This document shows, piece by piece, positions 5,870 through 11,551 of a stretch of DNA of 43,478 nt. Made by a program: the position numbers and the translations under genes. The stretch comes from a virus. The stretch lies in the IMG/VR virus record IMGVR_UViG_3300042879_003157, positions 1 through 43,478 of that record; one strand, 5' to 3'. Position 1 is the first letter of the stretch, and every line of letters starts with the position of its first letter. The notes below the pieces were generated by a model, which worked only from the letters and a program-made list of their open reading frames with translations, was not told the DNA's origin and made no database searches.

Positions 5870-6355
5870 TTAAAGTTCAAAATTTTCTTCAATAATTTCA
5901 TTAGATTTTTCTGCATTTATAGCACGAATTTCTTCACTATTATTGTGAGAAATTGTGATATCTTGTGCATTTAAATCTTCAGTAAAATAAGTGATTCTGT
6001 AAATAGGTTGTCCATCTACACAACATACAGGTCCATTAGCACCAGCTCTTTTATAATCCCTTTCAGGTTCATTTTCACGAAATGGTTCTAATGATTCTAA
6101 AATAACAATTTTACCAGGAATTTTTTTACTTGGATTAGCTGCAATAATATCTTTCAGCTCTTCAACAGTACCTTTGATTAAAGCTGTAAGTTTATTCGGT
6201 TTAACCCAACCAATGCTTTTAACATTAAATGGATTAGACTGAATAGAAACACGTTTTTGTGCCACTAAAATAACACCGTATTCAGGATTATTTGGACTAA
6301 CACGAATAGAAGCTTGCGTTGCTGGATTAGCAACAATTTCAACAAAATTTGACAT
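5870..6355 (-). CDS. Possible ssDNA-binding protein (161 aa)
   Basis: The protein starts MSNFVEIVANPATQASIRVS and has a beta-rich body with an OB-fold-like rhythm (GVILVAQKRVSIQS, IGWVKPNKLTALIKG, KIPGKIVILESLEPF). It ends in an acidic tail closing with hydrophobic residues (IIEENFEL). Length and acidic tail resemble bacterial and phage SSB proteins, which coat single-stranded DNA and recruit partners through the tail. No single motif proves this. It is followed by a G-C hairpin terminator, so it may be expressed strongly with the upstream 75-aa gene. Confidence 0.4.
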   Translation of the reverse strand: MSNFVEIVANPATQASIRVSPNNPEYGVILVAQKRVSIQSNPFNVKSIGWVKPNKLTALIKGTVEELKDIIAANPSKKIPGKIVILESLEPFRENEPERDYKRAGANGPVCCVDGQPIYRITYFTEDLNAQDITISHNNSEEIRAINAEKSNEIIEENFEL

Positions 6356-6361
6356 GGGTTT

Positions 6362-6589
6362 TTAATTTAAGTTATCAAAAAAATAAGGATCATTTCTATT
6401 GTCTAATAAATCATCTTCGTCATCTAATTCTATATAATCAATAGAATAAAGATTATAAAATGGATCTAAACAATCTTTAGTATAAATATCCCCTAATGTA
6501 TTTAAATCTTTAATGTCTTCATCAGACATACTTAAATACTCTTCTGTTGATAATTCTATTATTCTTCCGTTAGGTAATTGTAATATCAT
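6362..6589 (-). CDS. Small acidic phage protein (75 aa)
   Basis: This highly acidic protein of 75 residues begins MILQLPNGRIIELSTEEYLS. I recognise that opening from short uncharacterised proteins of Bacteroidetes phages. The C-terminus is almost all Asp, Glu, Asn and aromatic residues. It lies 6 bases upstream of the 161-aa gene and is the first gene of that unit. The AT-rich gap 6590-6665 upstream may hold a promoter. A DNA-mimic or regulatory role is possible but not demonstrated. Confidence 0.65.
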   Translation of the reverse strand: MILQLPNGRIIELSTEEYLSMSDEDIKDLNTLGDIYTKDCLDPFYNLYSIDYIELDDEDDLLDNRNDPYFFDNLN

Positions 6590-6665
6590 ATTACAAATAT
6601 ACTTTTAACAAAAGAAATAAATGAATTAATTAGAGAATAATTAAAAATAATTTATAATATAATAG

Positions 6666-6905
6666 CTAAAGTAAAATAAAAATATTTTTTTCTTTTTTTA
6701 AATAATTATTTTGTTTTAGCTCGCGAAGATAACGTCTTATTTGAATTTTGCTTTTATTAAGATTATTTGATAAAGTGTTTATAGAAGGATAGCACTTTCG
6801 ATTTGTATCAGCATATGTACATAAGACTGCATATAAAGCTTTAGCCTGAATACTAAGGCTAGGATTTTTTAATATATTTTCGTTTACTAGTCCATATTTT
6901 ATCAA
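6666..6905 (-). CDS. Winged helix-turn-helix protein (79 aa)
   Basis: Residues about 15-70 fit a winged helix of the HTH_36 type found in phage and plasmid replication initiators: an opening helix LSIQAKALYAVLCTYAD, the turn CYPSINTLSNNLNKS and a recognition helix IQIRRYLRELKQNNYL. It lacks a longer C-terminal domain, so it is either a DNA-binding regulator or the N-terminal part of a replication-type protein. It overlaps the upstream small gene by 4 bases. Confidence 0.65.
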   Translation of the reverse strand: MIKYGLVNENILKNPSLSIQAKALYAVLCTYADTNRKCYPSINTLSNNLNKSKIQIRRYLRELKQNNYLKKEKNIFILL

Positions 6906-7087
6906 GTTATATATTTTTTTAAAATTAAATTTATTGTTTCATCCATGTTTGTGGATTCTTCAATTTCTTTATCATTCCATAAATATCGAGATGACATCCA
7001 TTTTCCAAAACTAATATTAATTTTATCTTTAATATCCGCCCAAAATTTTATTTCGTGATTCAATAATGTTAATGAGATATTCGCCAT
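6902..7087 (-). CDS. Small hypothetical protein (61 aa)
   Basis: This 61-residue protein (MANISLTLLNHEIKFWADIK) has no recognised domain. Its 5' end overlaps the 3' end of the 149-aa gene by 59 bases in another frame, which is long but not unusual for compact phage operons. Its end overlaps the winged-helix gene by 4 bases, supporting a translated unit. Confidence 0.45.
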   Translation of the reverse strand: MANISLTLLNHEIKFWADIKDKINISFGKWMSSRYLWNDKEIEESTNMDETINLILKKYIT

Positions 7088-7478
7088 TAAAATGTGAAAT
7101 TAAATGTTTATCAATTTTTTTTAATTCTAATACAAATATATCTTGAGTAATAATTTTTTTAAATAAAAAAATTTCACATTTTATTTTAATTGCTGAATTT
7201 AAATTATAAGTTTGAATAACTTTTGCAAAAATATAGTTATCTGCGTATAATCCATTATCAATTAAATCATCAATAAAAATTTTTTCAGATATATTTGATA
7301 TGTGTAATTTAACATAATCGCCGTAATTAAATTCGTTTACTTTTTTAAGTAATAATGTTTTTATAATTAAATCTTCACCTTTATGATAAAGGTTGTTGCA
7401 AATTATACTTGATATATAATTTGCAACTTCCAAATCAGCTTTAATGTATGAAGCTAATATATGCTCATTTATGTTCAT
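7029..7478 (-). CDS. Hypothetical protein (149 aa)
   Basis: This very AT-rich gene encodes 149 residues starting MNINEHILASYIKADLEVAN, with alternating helix and strand and no Cys-rich or catalytic motif. It overlaps short genes on both sides. It has the same composition as the neighbouring regulators and belongs to the same leftward run. The function is unknown. Confidence 0.55.
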   Translation of the reverse strand: MNINEHILASYIKADLEVANYISSIICNNLYHKGEDLIIKTLLLKKVNEFNYGDYVKLHISNISEKIFIDDLIDNGLYADNYIFAKVIQTYNLNSAIKIKCEIFLFKKIITQDIFVLELKKIDKHLISHFNGEYLINIIESRNKILGGY

Positions 7479-7614
7479 TGATTTTATTCAATTTATTTTT
7501 TGCAGAATCTACAGCTTCTTTATTTTGTGAAAATTGTATAACAAATTCTAAATTAAATTTTTCCTGTAATTTATCAATAGTAGATAAATTATTATACCAA
7601 TCTAAATAGTTCAT
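7465..7614 (-). CDS. Small hypothetical protein (49 aa)
   Basis: This frame encodes 49 residues (MNYLDWYNNLSTIDKLQEKF) with a predicted helical C-terminus (EAVDSAKNKLNKINEHK). Its start codon overlaps the stop of the upstream 41-aa gene in an ATGA junction, and its end overlaps the next gene by 14 bases. This chain of overlaps supports a real translated unit. Confidence 0.45.
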   Translation of the reverse strand: MNYLDWYNNLSTIDKLQEKFNLEFVIQFSQNKEAVDSAKNKLNKINEHK

Positions 7615-7736
7615 AAATAAGTTTTAACATTGTTGATATAAAAAAATATTTTTGAATCAGTGCGATATAATGCTAATTCTAAAGAAGGAGTGCAATACTC
7701 TTTTTTATTTTTAGTGTAATAAAATAAATAATCCAT
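7611..7736 (-). CDS. Small hypothetical protein (41 aa)
   Basis: This frame encodes 41 residues (MDYLFYYTKNKKEYCTPSLE) rich in Tyr and Lys. It begins just downstream of the hairpin at 7745-7768 and overlaps the next gene by 4 bases. No family is recognised. Support comes from the overlap pattern, the position and codon use like its neighbours. Confidence 0.45.
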   Translation of the reverse strand: MDYLFYYTKNKKEYCTPSLELALYRTDSKIFFYINNVKTYL

Positions 7737-7744
7737 AATAGTTA

Positions 7745-7768
7745 CCGGGAGCCCTCTCAAACTCCCGG
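7745..7768 (-). terminator. CCGGGAG/CTCCCGG hairpin between leftward genes
   Basis: A perfect 7-bp G-C-rich stem surrounds a 10-base loop, 5 bases beyond the stop of the 103-aa gene. A six-base T run follows on the plus strand; on the minus strand the following bases are only TAACTATT. It may act as a terminator or attenuator for the leftward operon, or an RNA-stability hairpin. Confidence 0.5.
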
Positions 7769-7773
7769 ATTTT

Positions 7774-8085
7774 TTAAATTAAAGTTTTTACAAATTCATT
7801 AACTTCGTTAATATCTGAAGTTTTAAACACAAAGATAGTATATTTATCATGTTTAATAATCTCTTTTGTAGGAGATATTTTTGAATATGTAAAATTCTTT
7901 CCTATTGCAAGTTTTTTTTCTAACACTAATTCTTTTATCCTGGTACGTATAGTGGTATCACAAATGTTAAATTTGTTTTTTAACATGTTGATTTTAAACT
8001 TTTCAGGTAAACGATTATAAAACTCTTCTTTTGTAATTCTTTTTTTAATAAGGTTTATTTGTCCTTTAATTGCGTAGTTTTTCAT
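7774..8085 (-). CDS. Helix-turn-helix-like regulator (103 aa)
   Basis: Residues about 15-60 look like a winged helix: ITKEEFYNRLPEKF, then a turn and the helix ICDTTIRTRIKELVLEKKL, which resembles a recognition helix followed by a wing. The rest is probably a short beta sheet. The gene is second in a leftward unit that starts just below the palindrome array at 8412-8582, so autoregulation through those palindromes is an attractive inference. The family is not named with confidence. Confidence 0.55.
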   Translation of the reverse strand: MKNYAIKGQINLIKKRITKEEFYNRLPEKFKINMLKNKFNICDTTIRTRIKELVLEKKLAIGKNFTYSKISPTKEIIKHDKYTIFVFKTSDINEVNEFVKTLI

Positions 8086-8218
8086 AATTTTTTTTTGTTT
8101 GTAAATAACGTCCGTATAATTCGTAATTAATTGTGAATGGTTTAATTGTTTCAGAATATGAAGGTAAAACTTTCTTTACTCGCTTAATATATTTCAACCA
8201 AGTTTCTAATGTAGCCAT
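8066..8218 (-). CDS. Small basic hypothetical protein (50 aa)
   Basis: This frame encodes 50 residues (MATLETWLKYIKRVKKVLPS), basic and probably helical at its N-terminus. It overlaps the start of the HTH-like gene by 20 bases and is the first gene downstream, leftward, of the palindromic repeats. The family is unknown. Codon use is like its neighbours. Confidence 0.5.
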   Translation of the reverse strand: MATLETWLKYIKRVKKVLPSYSETIKPFTINYELYGRYLQTKKNYEKLRN

Positions 8219-8411
8219 ATAATATTGTTTAAAAATGAAAAAATGATGAGAGGAATTTTTAATGATTTGTGGTGTGGGGTTTTACCCAAATATTGCGTTT
8301 GCAGCGTTTAAACGCACTTTTTTTGCAATTAATTTGTCAAAATGTGTTAAAAAAATCAGTGAAAAATAAATAAAAAACATTTAAAAAAACACATTAAAAA
8401 ATATGTATAAA
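8219..8411. other. Non-coding leader with palindrome
   Basis: No credible gene is seen here. The stretch contains the perfect 12-base palindrome GCGTTTAAACGC at 8304-8315, part of a wider TGCGTTT/AAACGCA hairpin (8294-8316), and then an A-rich run. It forms the promoter-proximal leader of the leftward unit beginning at 8218, so the hairpin may be an operator or attenuator. Confidence 0.45.
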
Positions 8412-8582
8412 GTATATCAAATTTGATATAGTATAACATAAGTATTATAATATAATATATATGTTATGGTATATCAAATATGATATATGTTAACAAAGTA
8501 TATCAAATATGATATAGTATAACATTATAATATATTATAATATATATGTTATGGTATATCATATTTGATATATGTTGAATTC
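8412..8582. repeat. Two tandem 86-bp units of nested palindromes
   Basis: Unit 1 (8412-8497) and unit 2 (8498-8582) are near-identical direct repeats. Each holds two 18-bp palindromes at its ends. The four copies are TATATCAAATTTGATATA at 8413-8430, TATATCAAATATGATATA at 8470-8487 and again at 8499-8516, and TATATCATATTTGATATA at 8555-8572. Inside each unit, ATAACAT and ATGTTAT form a further inverted repeat around a pure A/T core. A degenerate half-site follows at about 8581-8594. Centre spacings are about 57, 29 and 56 bp. The structure suits multimeric binding of a dimeric protein: an operator, a partition site or a replication origin. Confidence 0.85.
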
Positions 8583-8625
8583 ATATTTGATTAATGTTGT
8601 CTATACAAATATTAGGAAATCTCTC

Positions 8626-9330
8626 TGCACTCAGTTATAATGTATAAGAAACACCAAAATGCTGTTCAATAGCATATCTAGCTTCCCAATCATTACCTAA
8701 CATTTTATTGTCTATGCAGACATCAACATTTAATTCTTTAGCTCTTTTCCATACATGAAAAGCTTCTTCAGGTGTACGTGCTATTGAAAATAGCTGCATA
8801 TATTCTTCACCTGATTCTTTGTTTTTAATAAATTCCACCATATAGTTAAGTTTTAAGTTTTACAAATCTATTAACCCCTCTGCACTCAGTTGTAGCCCCA
8901 CACCTTTGGCGGTATTTTCAAGCTGTCATCTATGTGACAGTAGGTCTACAGATTATAACCTGTCTAGAAAGGATATAACCAACTACAACTGCTCACCCTT
9001 GGGAAGTGAGTTATGGTGCATTAATAAAAACAGCTTAACCTACTGTTTATGCTTGAGAGAAAGGGAAGGTTTGACGTTCAACACCTACAACAGCCTATGT
9101 TTATCCAGAATACTCTCTATCTGTACTATTTTTAAGTTGATAGTATCAAGTTTCGTTTCTATCTAACTGCATTGGAACACCTATGCTATGTTAATAATCC
9201 CTCCGCACTCAGTTGTAATATTGGCAGCCATCTTAAACTTACACTCTTCATGTAAGATATTTTCTAAAGATAGTCTGTTGTTCCAACTTAATACAACTAA
9301 AGTGCATTAGGATAGTGCACTAAGTTGTAA
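8626..9330 (-). repeat. Four dispersed copies of a 15-base tag
   Basis: Plus-strand copies are TGCACTCAGTTATAA (8626-8640), TGCACTCAGTTGTAG (8881-8895), CGCACTCAGTTGTAA (9204-9218) and TGCACTAAGTTGTAA (9316-9330). The first three are preceded by a CTC- or CCTC-rich stretch. Read leftward, each tag ends a segment. The first contains the stop codon of the 68-aa gene, and the next ones end structured stretches. The last forms the 3' arm of a 12-bp stem with ACAACTAAAGTGCA at 9293-9306. Confidence 0.75.
8635..8841 (-). CDS. Small hypothetical protein (68 aa)
   Basis: This 68-residue protein starts MVEFIKNKESGEEYMQLFSI and contains ARTPEEAFHVWKRAKELNVD, a helical segment with a Trp-Lys pattern. 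Internal Met residues (EYMQLF) allow a shorter start. Its stop codon lies inside the first 15-base tag. It is isolated from other genes by the palindrome array on one side and the structured stretch on the other. No family is recognised. Confidence 0.55.
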   Translation of the reverse strand: MVEFIKNKESGEEYMQLFSIARTPEEAFHVWKRAKELNVDVCIDNKMLGNDWEARYAIEQHFGVSYTL

Positions 9331-9491
9331 CAAGTGGCACCCATTTGCAGGTAGGTGTTCTCCAATGGTTTCCTATTACAGCATACGTTCTGTAATATTC
9401 CCTGCTTGTTCTTGTTACAACTAGATTACAACTGCGCATAGTACTTAGACTAGCAAGTAACTATGCGCAGTGACTTTCAATATAAACCTGC
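8842..9491 (-). ncRNA. 650-base hairpin-rich non-coding region
   Basis: No convincing gene is seen, although a chance plus-strand frame of 86 codons crosses it. Hairpins include CTGTCA/TGACAG at 8923-8940, CTCAC/GTGAG at 8992-9010, ACTAT/ATAGT at 9125-9144, CTTACA/TGTAAG at 9238-9256 and a bulged 12-bp stem at 9293-9328. TATTACAG/CTGTAATA at 9374-9397 and a perfect 11-bp stem CTGCGCATAGT/ACTATGCGCAG at 9432-9470 complete the series. Composition is clearly richer in GC than the AT-rich genes around it. The strand is inferred from flanking genes. It may hold one or several structured RNAs. Confidence 0.5.
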
Positions 9492-9502
9492 TTATGCAGG
9501 TT
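9484..9502 (-). terminator. Terminator overlapping the stop of the 112-aa gene
   Basis: Read leftward, AACCTGC-ATAA-GCAGGTT forms a 7-bp stem with a 4-base loop, followed by TATATT. The TAA stop codon of the 112-aa gene forms part of the loop. The compact stem suits an intrinsic terminator separating that gene from the structured region beyond. Confidence 0.55.
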
Positions 9503-9830
9503 CAACCCAGAAGAGGTTGTCAAGTGCCTCCCCAGTTTCACTGTTGACAACAGGATTGTTGCTCAACTGGAAACCTGGCATTTCATCTCCAGCTTTAAGC
9601 TTTGCTTGCAAGTTTTTAATGGTGGGATGAGTGGCTTTCATTGACTCACCGGTCTTTGGATCGGTTAAGGCAAGGATGCCAAATTGCAGATTCTGTTGGT
9701 TGCGTGCACCAACTTGGAAGCCTGCAATCTCTGCCTTGACTTGTGTCAAGGGTGCAGAGGAGACAACGATAACAACACTCTGTGTTTTATCGTTGACTTT
9801 AATCTTACGGAAGAAAACTGATTTGCTCAT
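9492..9830 (-). CDS. Hypothetical protein, GC-rich gene (112 aa)
   Basis: This 112-residue protein starts MSKSVFFRKIKVNDKTQSVV and is mostly beta-strand-like (VVIVVSSAPLTQVKAEIAGF, NLQFGILALTDPKTGES), ending NLFWVEPA. A small OB-fold or other beta-barrel is possible but no motif decides. Its codon use (CTG, GTG, GCC) is much richer in GC than the flanking genes, suggesting recent acquisition or different selection. It is the first leftward gene from the divergent control region, so it is likely expressed early and strongly. Confidence 0.6.
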   Translation of the reverse strand: MSKSVFFRKIKVNDKTQSVVIVVSSAPLTQVKAEIAGFQVGARNQQNLQFGILALTDPKTGESMKATHPTIKNLQAKLKAGDEMPGFQLSNNPVVNSETGEALDNLFWVEPA

Positions 9831-10003
9831 AGTAAATTATTTTTTTTAGGTTAAACTTATGGGGGCTACCCCCCCTGTCAGAATTTAGCCGGGGAGCGGT
9901 TCAATGGTACTCCCCCCCATTGCAAAACACATTAAATTTTAAAAAATAAATTTAAAAAAAATAAATTTTAAAAAATGAATTTTAAAAATGTTTATCTTTG
10001 TGT
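9831..10003. promoter_or_regulatory. Divergent intergenic control region
   Basis: This 173-base gap lies between the leftward and rightward gene blocks. It contains a GGGGG-CTA-CCCCC hairpin (9861-9873), a GGGGAG/CTCCCC pair (9891-9915) and a CAATGG/CCATTG pair (9902-9922). Near-repeats of AATTTTAAAAAATAAA follow to about 9987. TATCTTTG at 9993-10000 matches the Bacteroidetes -7 promoter consensus TAnnTTTG, but no clear TTTG -33 element precedes it. The box ends 3 bases before the ATG at 10004, so the first rightward message could be leaderless. Leftward promoters are presumably here too, but I cannot pinpoint one. Confidence 0.5.
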
Positions 10004-10213
10004 ATGGATATTCATAAAGCTTTTTATAATTCTTATAATGTAATTGTAAGAAAAATAGATTATTTAGATTTATTTGAAGATGGTGTGTTATATTTAATAC
10101 ACGATCCTGATGAACCTTTAAATAAGGAAATTTGTGATAATATGATAAAATATTTTGAAGAGCAGGAAGAATATGAAATTTGTAATGAATTAATTAATAT
10201 ATTTGCAAGTTAA
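10004..10213 (+). CDS. Hypothetical protein, first gene of late block (69 aa)
   Basis: I choose the ATG at 10004 (MDIHKAFYNSYNVIVRKIDY). A TTG two codons upstream is possible but lies inside the promoter-like box. The protein is acidic and probably helical at the C-terminus (YFEEQEEYEICNELINIF). It opens the rightward operon, 11 bases before the next gene. No family is recognised. Confidence 0.55.
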   Translation: MDIHKAFYNSYNVIVRKIDYLDLFEDGVLYLIHDPDEPLNKEICDNMIKYFEEQEEYEICNELINIFAS

Positions 10214-10224
10214 AAAAAATAAAT

Positions 10225-10431
10225 ATGGAAAAAGAAGATATGGAAATTAGGAGAAGAGAGATTACTGCGTTTTATGAAAGTAATATCCCGCATTTAAAAG
10301 TGCAAAAAGAGTATGAGGAGTTGTTGTGTATTATTGAGGAAACAAGGGCTCGTCGTATTCAAGCTGTTATGTTTATGGCGGAAGTTGAAGACCGCTCTAA
10401 AAAAACTGAAGATGAAGGTAAACAAGATTGA
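10225..10431 (+). CDS. Conserved small phage protein (68 aa)
   Basis: This 68-residue, charged, helical protein has ITAFYESNIPHLKVQKEYEE followed by LLCIIEETRARRIQAVMFMA. I recognise this FY-x3-IPxLK-x-QxEYExL pattern from short uncharacterised proteins placed ahead of packaging genes in Bacteroidetes phages. It is probably a coiled-coil dimer. Its 3' end overlaps the next gene by 20 bases in another frame. Confidence 0.65.
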   Translation: MEKEDMEIRRREITAFYESNIPHLKVQKEYEELLCIIEETRARRIQAVMFMAEVEDRSKKTEDEGKQD

Positions 10432-10762
10432 TAAAAAAATAATCACTGATTTAAATGAGGCTATTGCTTTTAATTTTGTCAGTTATTGTTTTTTTAAAGG
10501 TATTAAGATAAACACTTCCGAAGTGGGGTGTTTATCTTTATTATCTTTTTATAATGATGTTAATAGGGGTGATTTTTGTAGAATTTGTGTATCCCGGGGG
10601 TTATTTAAAAGCGAGCAATTAGCCCGGAATGTTGTATCTTCTTTAATGAAGAAAGGTTTGATTATTGGAAGTAAAAAAATATCTATAGGTATTGAGTGTC
10701 CTATTGATGGTAATTTATATTTAGATTTTAAAATTTTAGGAATTGAACCCAAAAAAAGCTAA
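10412..10762 (+). CDS. Conserved crAss-type hypothetical protein (116 aa)
   Basis: The start is set at 10412 (MKVNKIDKKIITDLNEAIAF) because the longer open frame reads back through the preceding gene. A helical core (SEQLARNVVSSLMKKGLI) resembles a winged helix-turn-helix with an N-terminal helical bundle. The C-terminus probably forms strands (KISIGIECPIDGNLYLDF). It overlaps the IHF-like gene by 20 bases. A DNA-binding role beside IHF is reasonable but inferred. Confidence 0.6.
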   Translation: MKVNKIDKKIITDLNEAIAFNFVSYCFFKGIKINTSEVGCLSLLSFYNDVNRGDFCRICVSRGLFKSEQLARNVVSSLMKKGLIIGSKKISIGIECPIDGNLYLDFKILGIEPKKS

Positions 10763-11090
10763 GTCATTTAAAAATGGAATTGCAGAGGAGGTGGGAGTTC
10801 ACCCTAATGTTGTGGAAGATTTTATAAATTTTTATTATAATGAATTAAGGAATATTCTTTCTAATTTAGAATCTATTAATGTTTACATAAATGGGTTGGG
10901 TACATTTTCTATTAGGAAGACAAGATTAGAGGGTAAAATAAAAAAATATAAAAGTTTTTTAGGAAACGAAAATAAAACCACGTATATTGGTTATAAGAAG
11001 ACGGAGGAATTAAAGGAATATTTAAAAAAATTAGAGCGTATTTTAGCGGAGTATGAAATTTTAATGAAAGAAAAAAATGATTTTAGATAA
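10743..11090 (+). CDS. IHF/HU-family DNA-bending protein
   Basis: Residues about 5-65 follow the HU/IHF fold: an N-terminal helical pair (FKNGIAEEVGVHPNVVEDFI), then the strand-turn INGLGTFSIRKTRLEGK, which corresponds to the conserved GxGxF-x3 segment leading into the DNA-wrapping arms. The C-terminal 45 residues are a Lys/Glu-rich extension not found in bacterial HU. IHF-like proteins are encoded in the structural region of crAss-like phages. They bend DNA, probably in packaging, condensation or transcription. The gene overlaps both neighbours. Confidence 0.75.
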   Translation: MNPKKAKSFKNGIAEEVGVHPNVVEDFINFYYNELRNILSNLESINVYINGLGTFSIRKTRLEGKIKKYKSFLGNENKTTYIGYKKTEELKEYLKKLERILAEYEILMKEKNDFR

Positions 11091-11403
11091 ATATTTAAAT
11101 GCTTTTAAAAACAAGAAAAAAATTCTTGAAGGTATTAAAAATAAAATTTTTAAATACGAGCATGTTGAAGCTGAAGCTGCTATTAGGATGGCAACTTGTA
11201 AAGCTTGTTCATCTATAGATAATGAAGGCTCTCATTGTGTTGTTCCTTACACTAATCCTTGTTGTAAAGAATGCGGGTGTAGTTTAAGTTTAAAAGTTAG
11301 ATCTTTATCTAGTGAATGTCCATTAGGACATTGGAAAGCTTTAATGGATGAATCTACTGAGTTAAAATTAATTAAACAATTAGATAATAATGATACAAAT
11401 TAG
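11077..11403 (+). CDS. Cysteine-rich zinc-binding protein (108 aa)
   Basis: After a basic helical N-terminus (about 35 residues) come Cys pairs arranged as a zinc ribbon: ATCKACSS, then NPCCKECGCSL, then SSECPLGHW. The pattern CKxC ... CCxxCGC ... CPLGxW recurs in small proteins encoded just ahead of the terminase in gut phages. The function is not established, but a structural zinc domain for protein or DNA contact is likely. It overlaps the IHF-like gene and the next small gene. Confidence 0.65.
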   Translation: MILDKYLNAFKNKKKILEGIKNKIFKYEHVEAEAAIRMATCKACSSIDNEGSHCVVPYTNPCCKECGCSLSLKVRSLSSECPLGHWKALMDESTELKLIKQLDNNDTN

Positions 11404-11551
11404 TAAAGAAGAAATCAATTCTATTTCAAATGACTCTGATTTAGGAAAATATGTTAGAGAAAAATTAAATAAAGAATTAATAGTAATTACTACAAATATT
11501 CGCTCTGATGTTACTATACATGGTATAAATTATGTTTATGATTACGTTTAA
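11390..11551 (+). CDS. Small hypothetical protein (53 aa)
   Basis: This frame encodes 53 residues (MIQISKEEINSISNDSDLGK) with strands near its end (LIVITTNIRSDVTIHGINYV). It overlaps the zinc protein by 14 bases and the nuclease gene by 20 bases, exactly filling an otherwise empty gap. That is strong circumstantial support for translation. No family is recognised. Confidence 0.55.
   Translation: MIQISKEEINSISNDSDLGKYVREKLNKELIVITTNIRSDVTIHGINYVYDYV

Noticed and set aside
8412-8582. CRISPR-like array
   Set aside because: The repeats are palindromic A/T sequences with repeated rather than unique spacers, and no cas gene is near.
8906-9166. Plus-strand ORF of 86 codons in the structured stretch
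   Set aside because: Cys/Ser/Leu-rich random-looking translation over several hairpins, and strand opposite to its surroundings.
9316-9470. Further tRNA genes within the structured stretch
   Set aside because: Despite many stems, no T-loop (TTCGAAT or TTCAAAT) and no acceptor pairing were found.
9631-9849. Plus-strand ORF antisense to the 112-aa gene
   Set aside because: It is a shadow of the GC-rich minus-strand gene and would extend into the control region.
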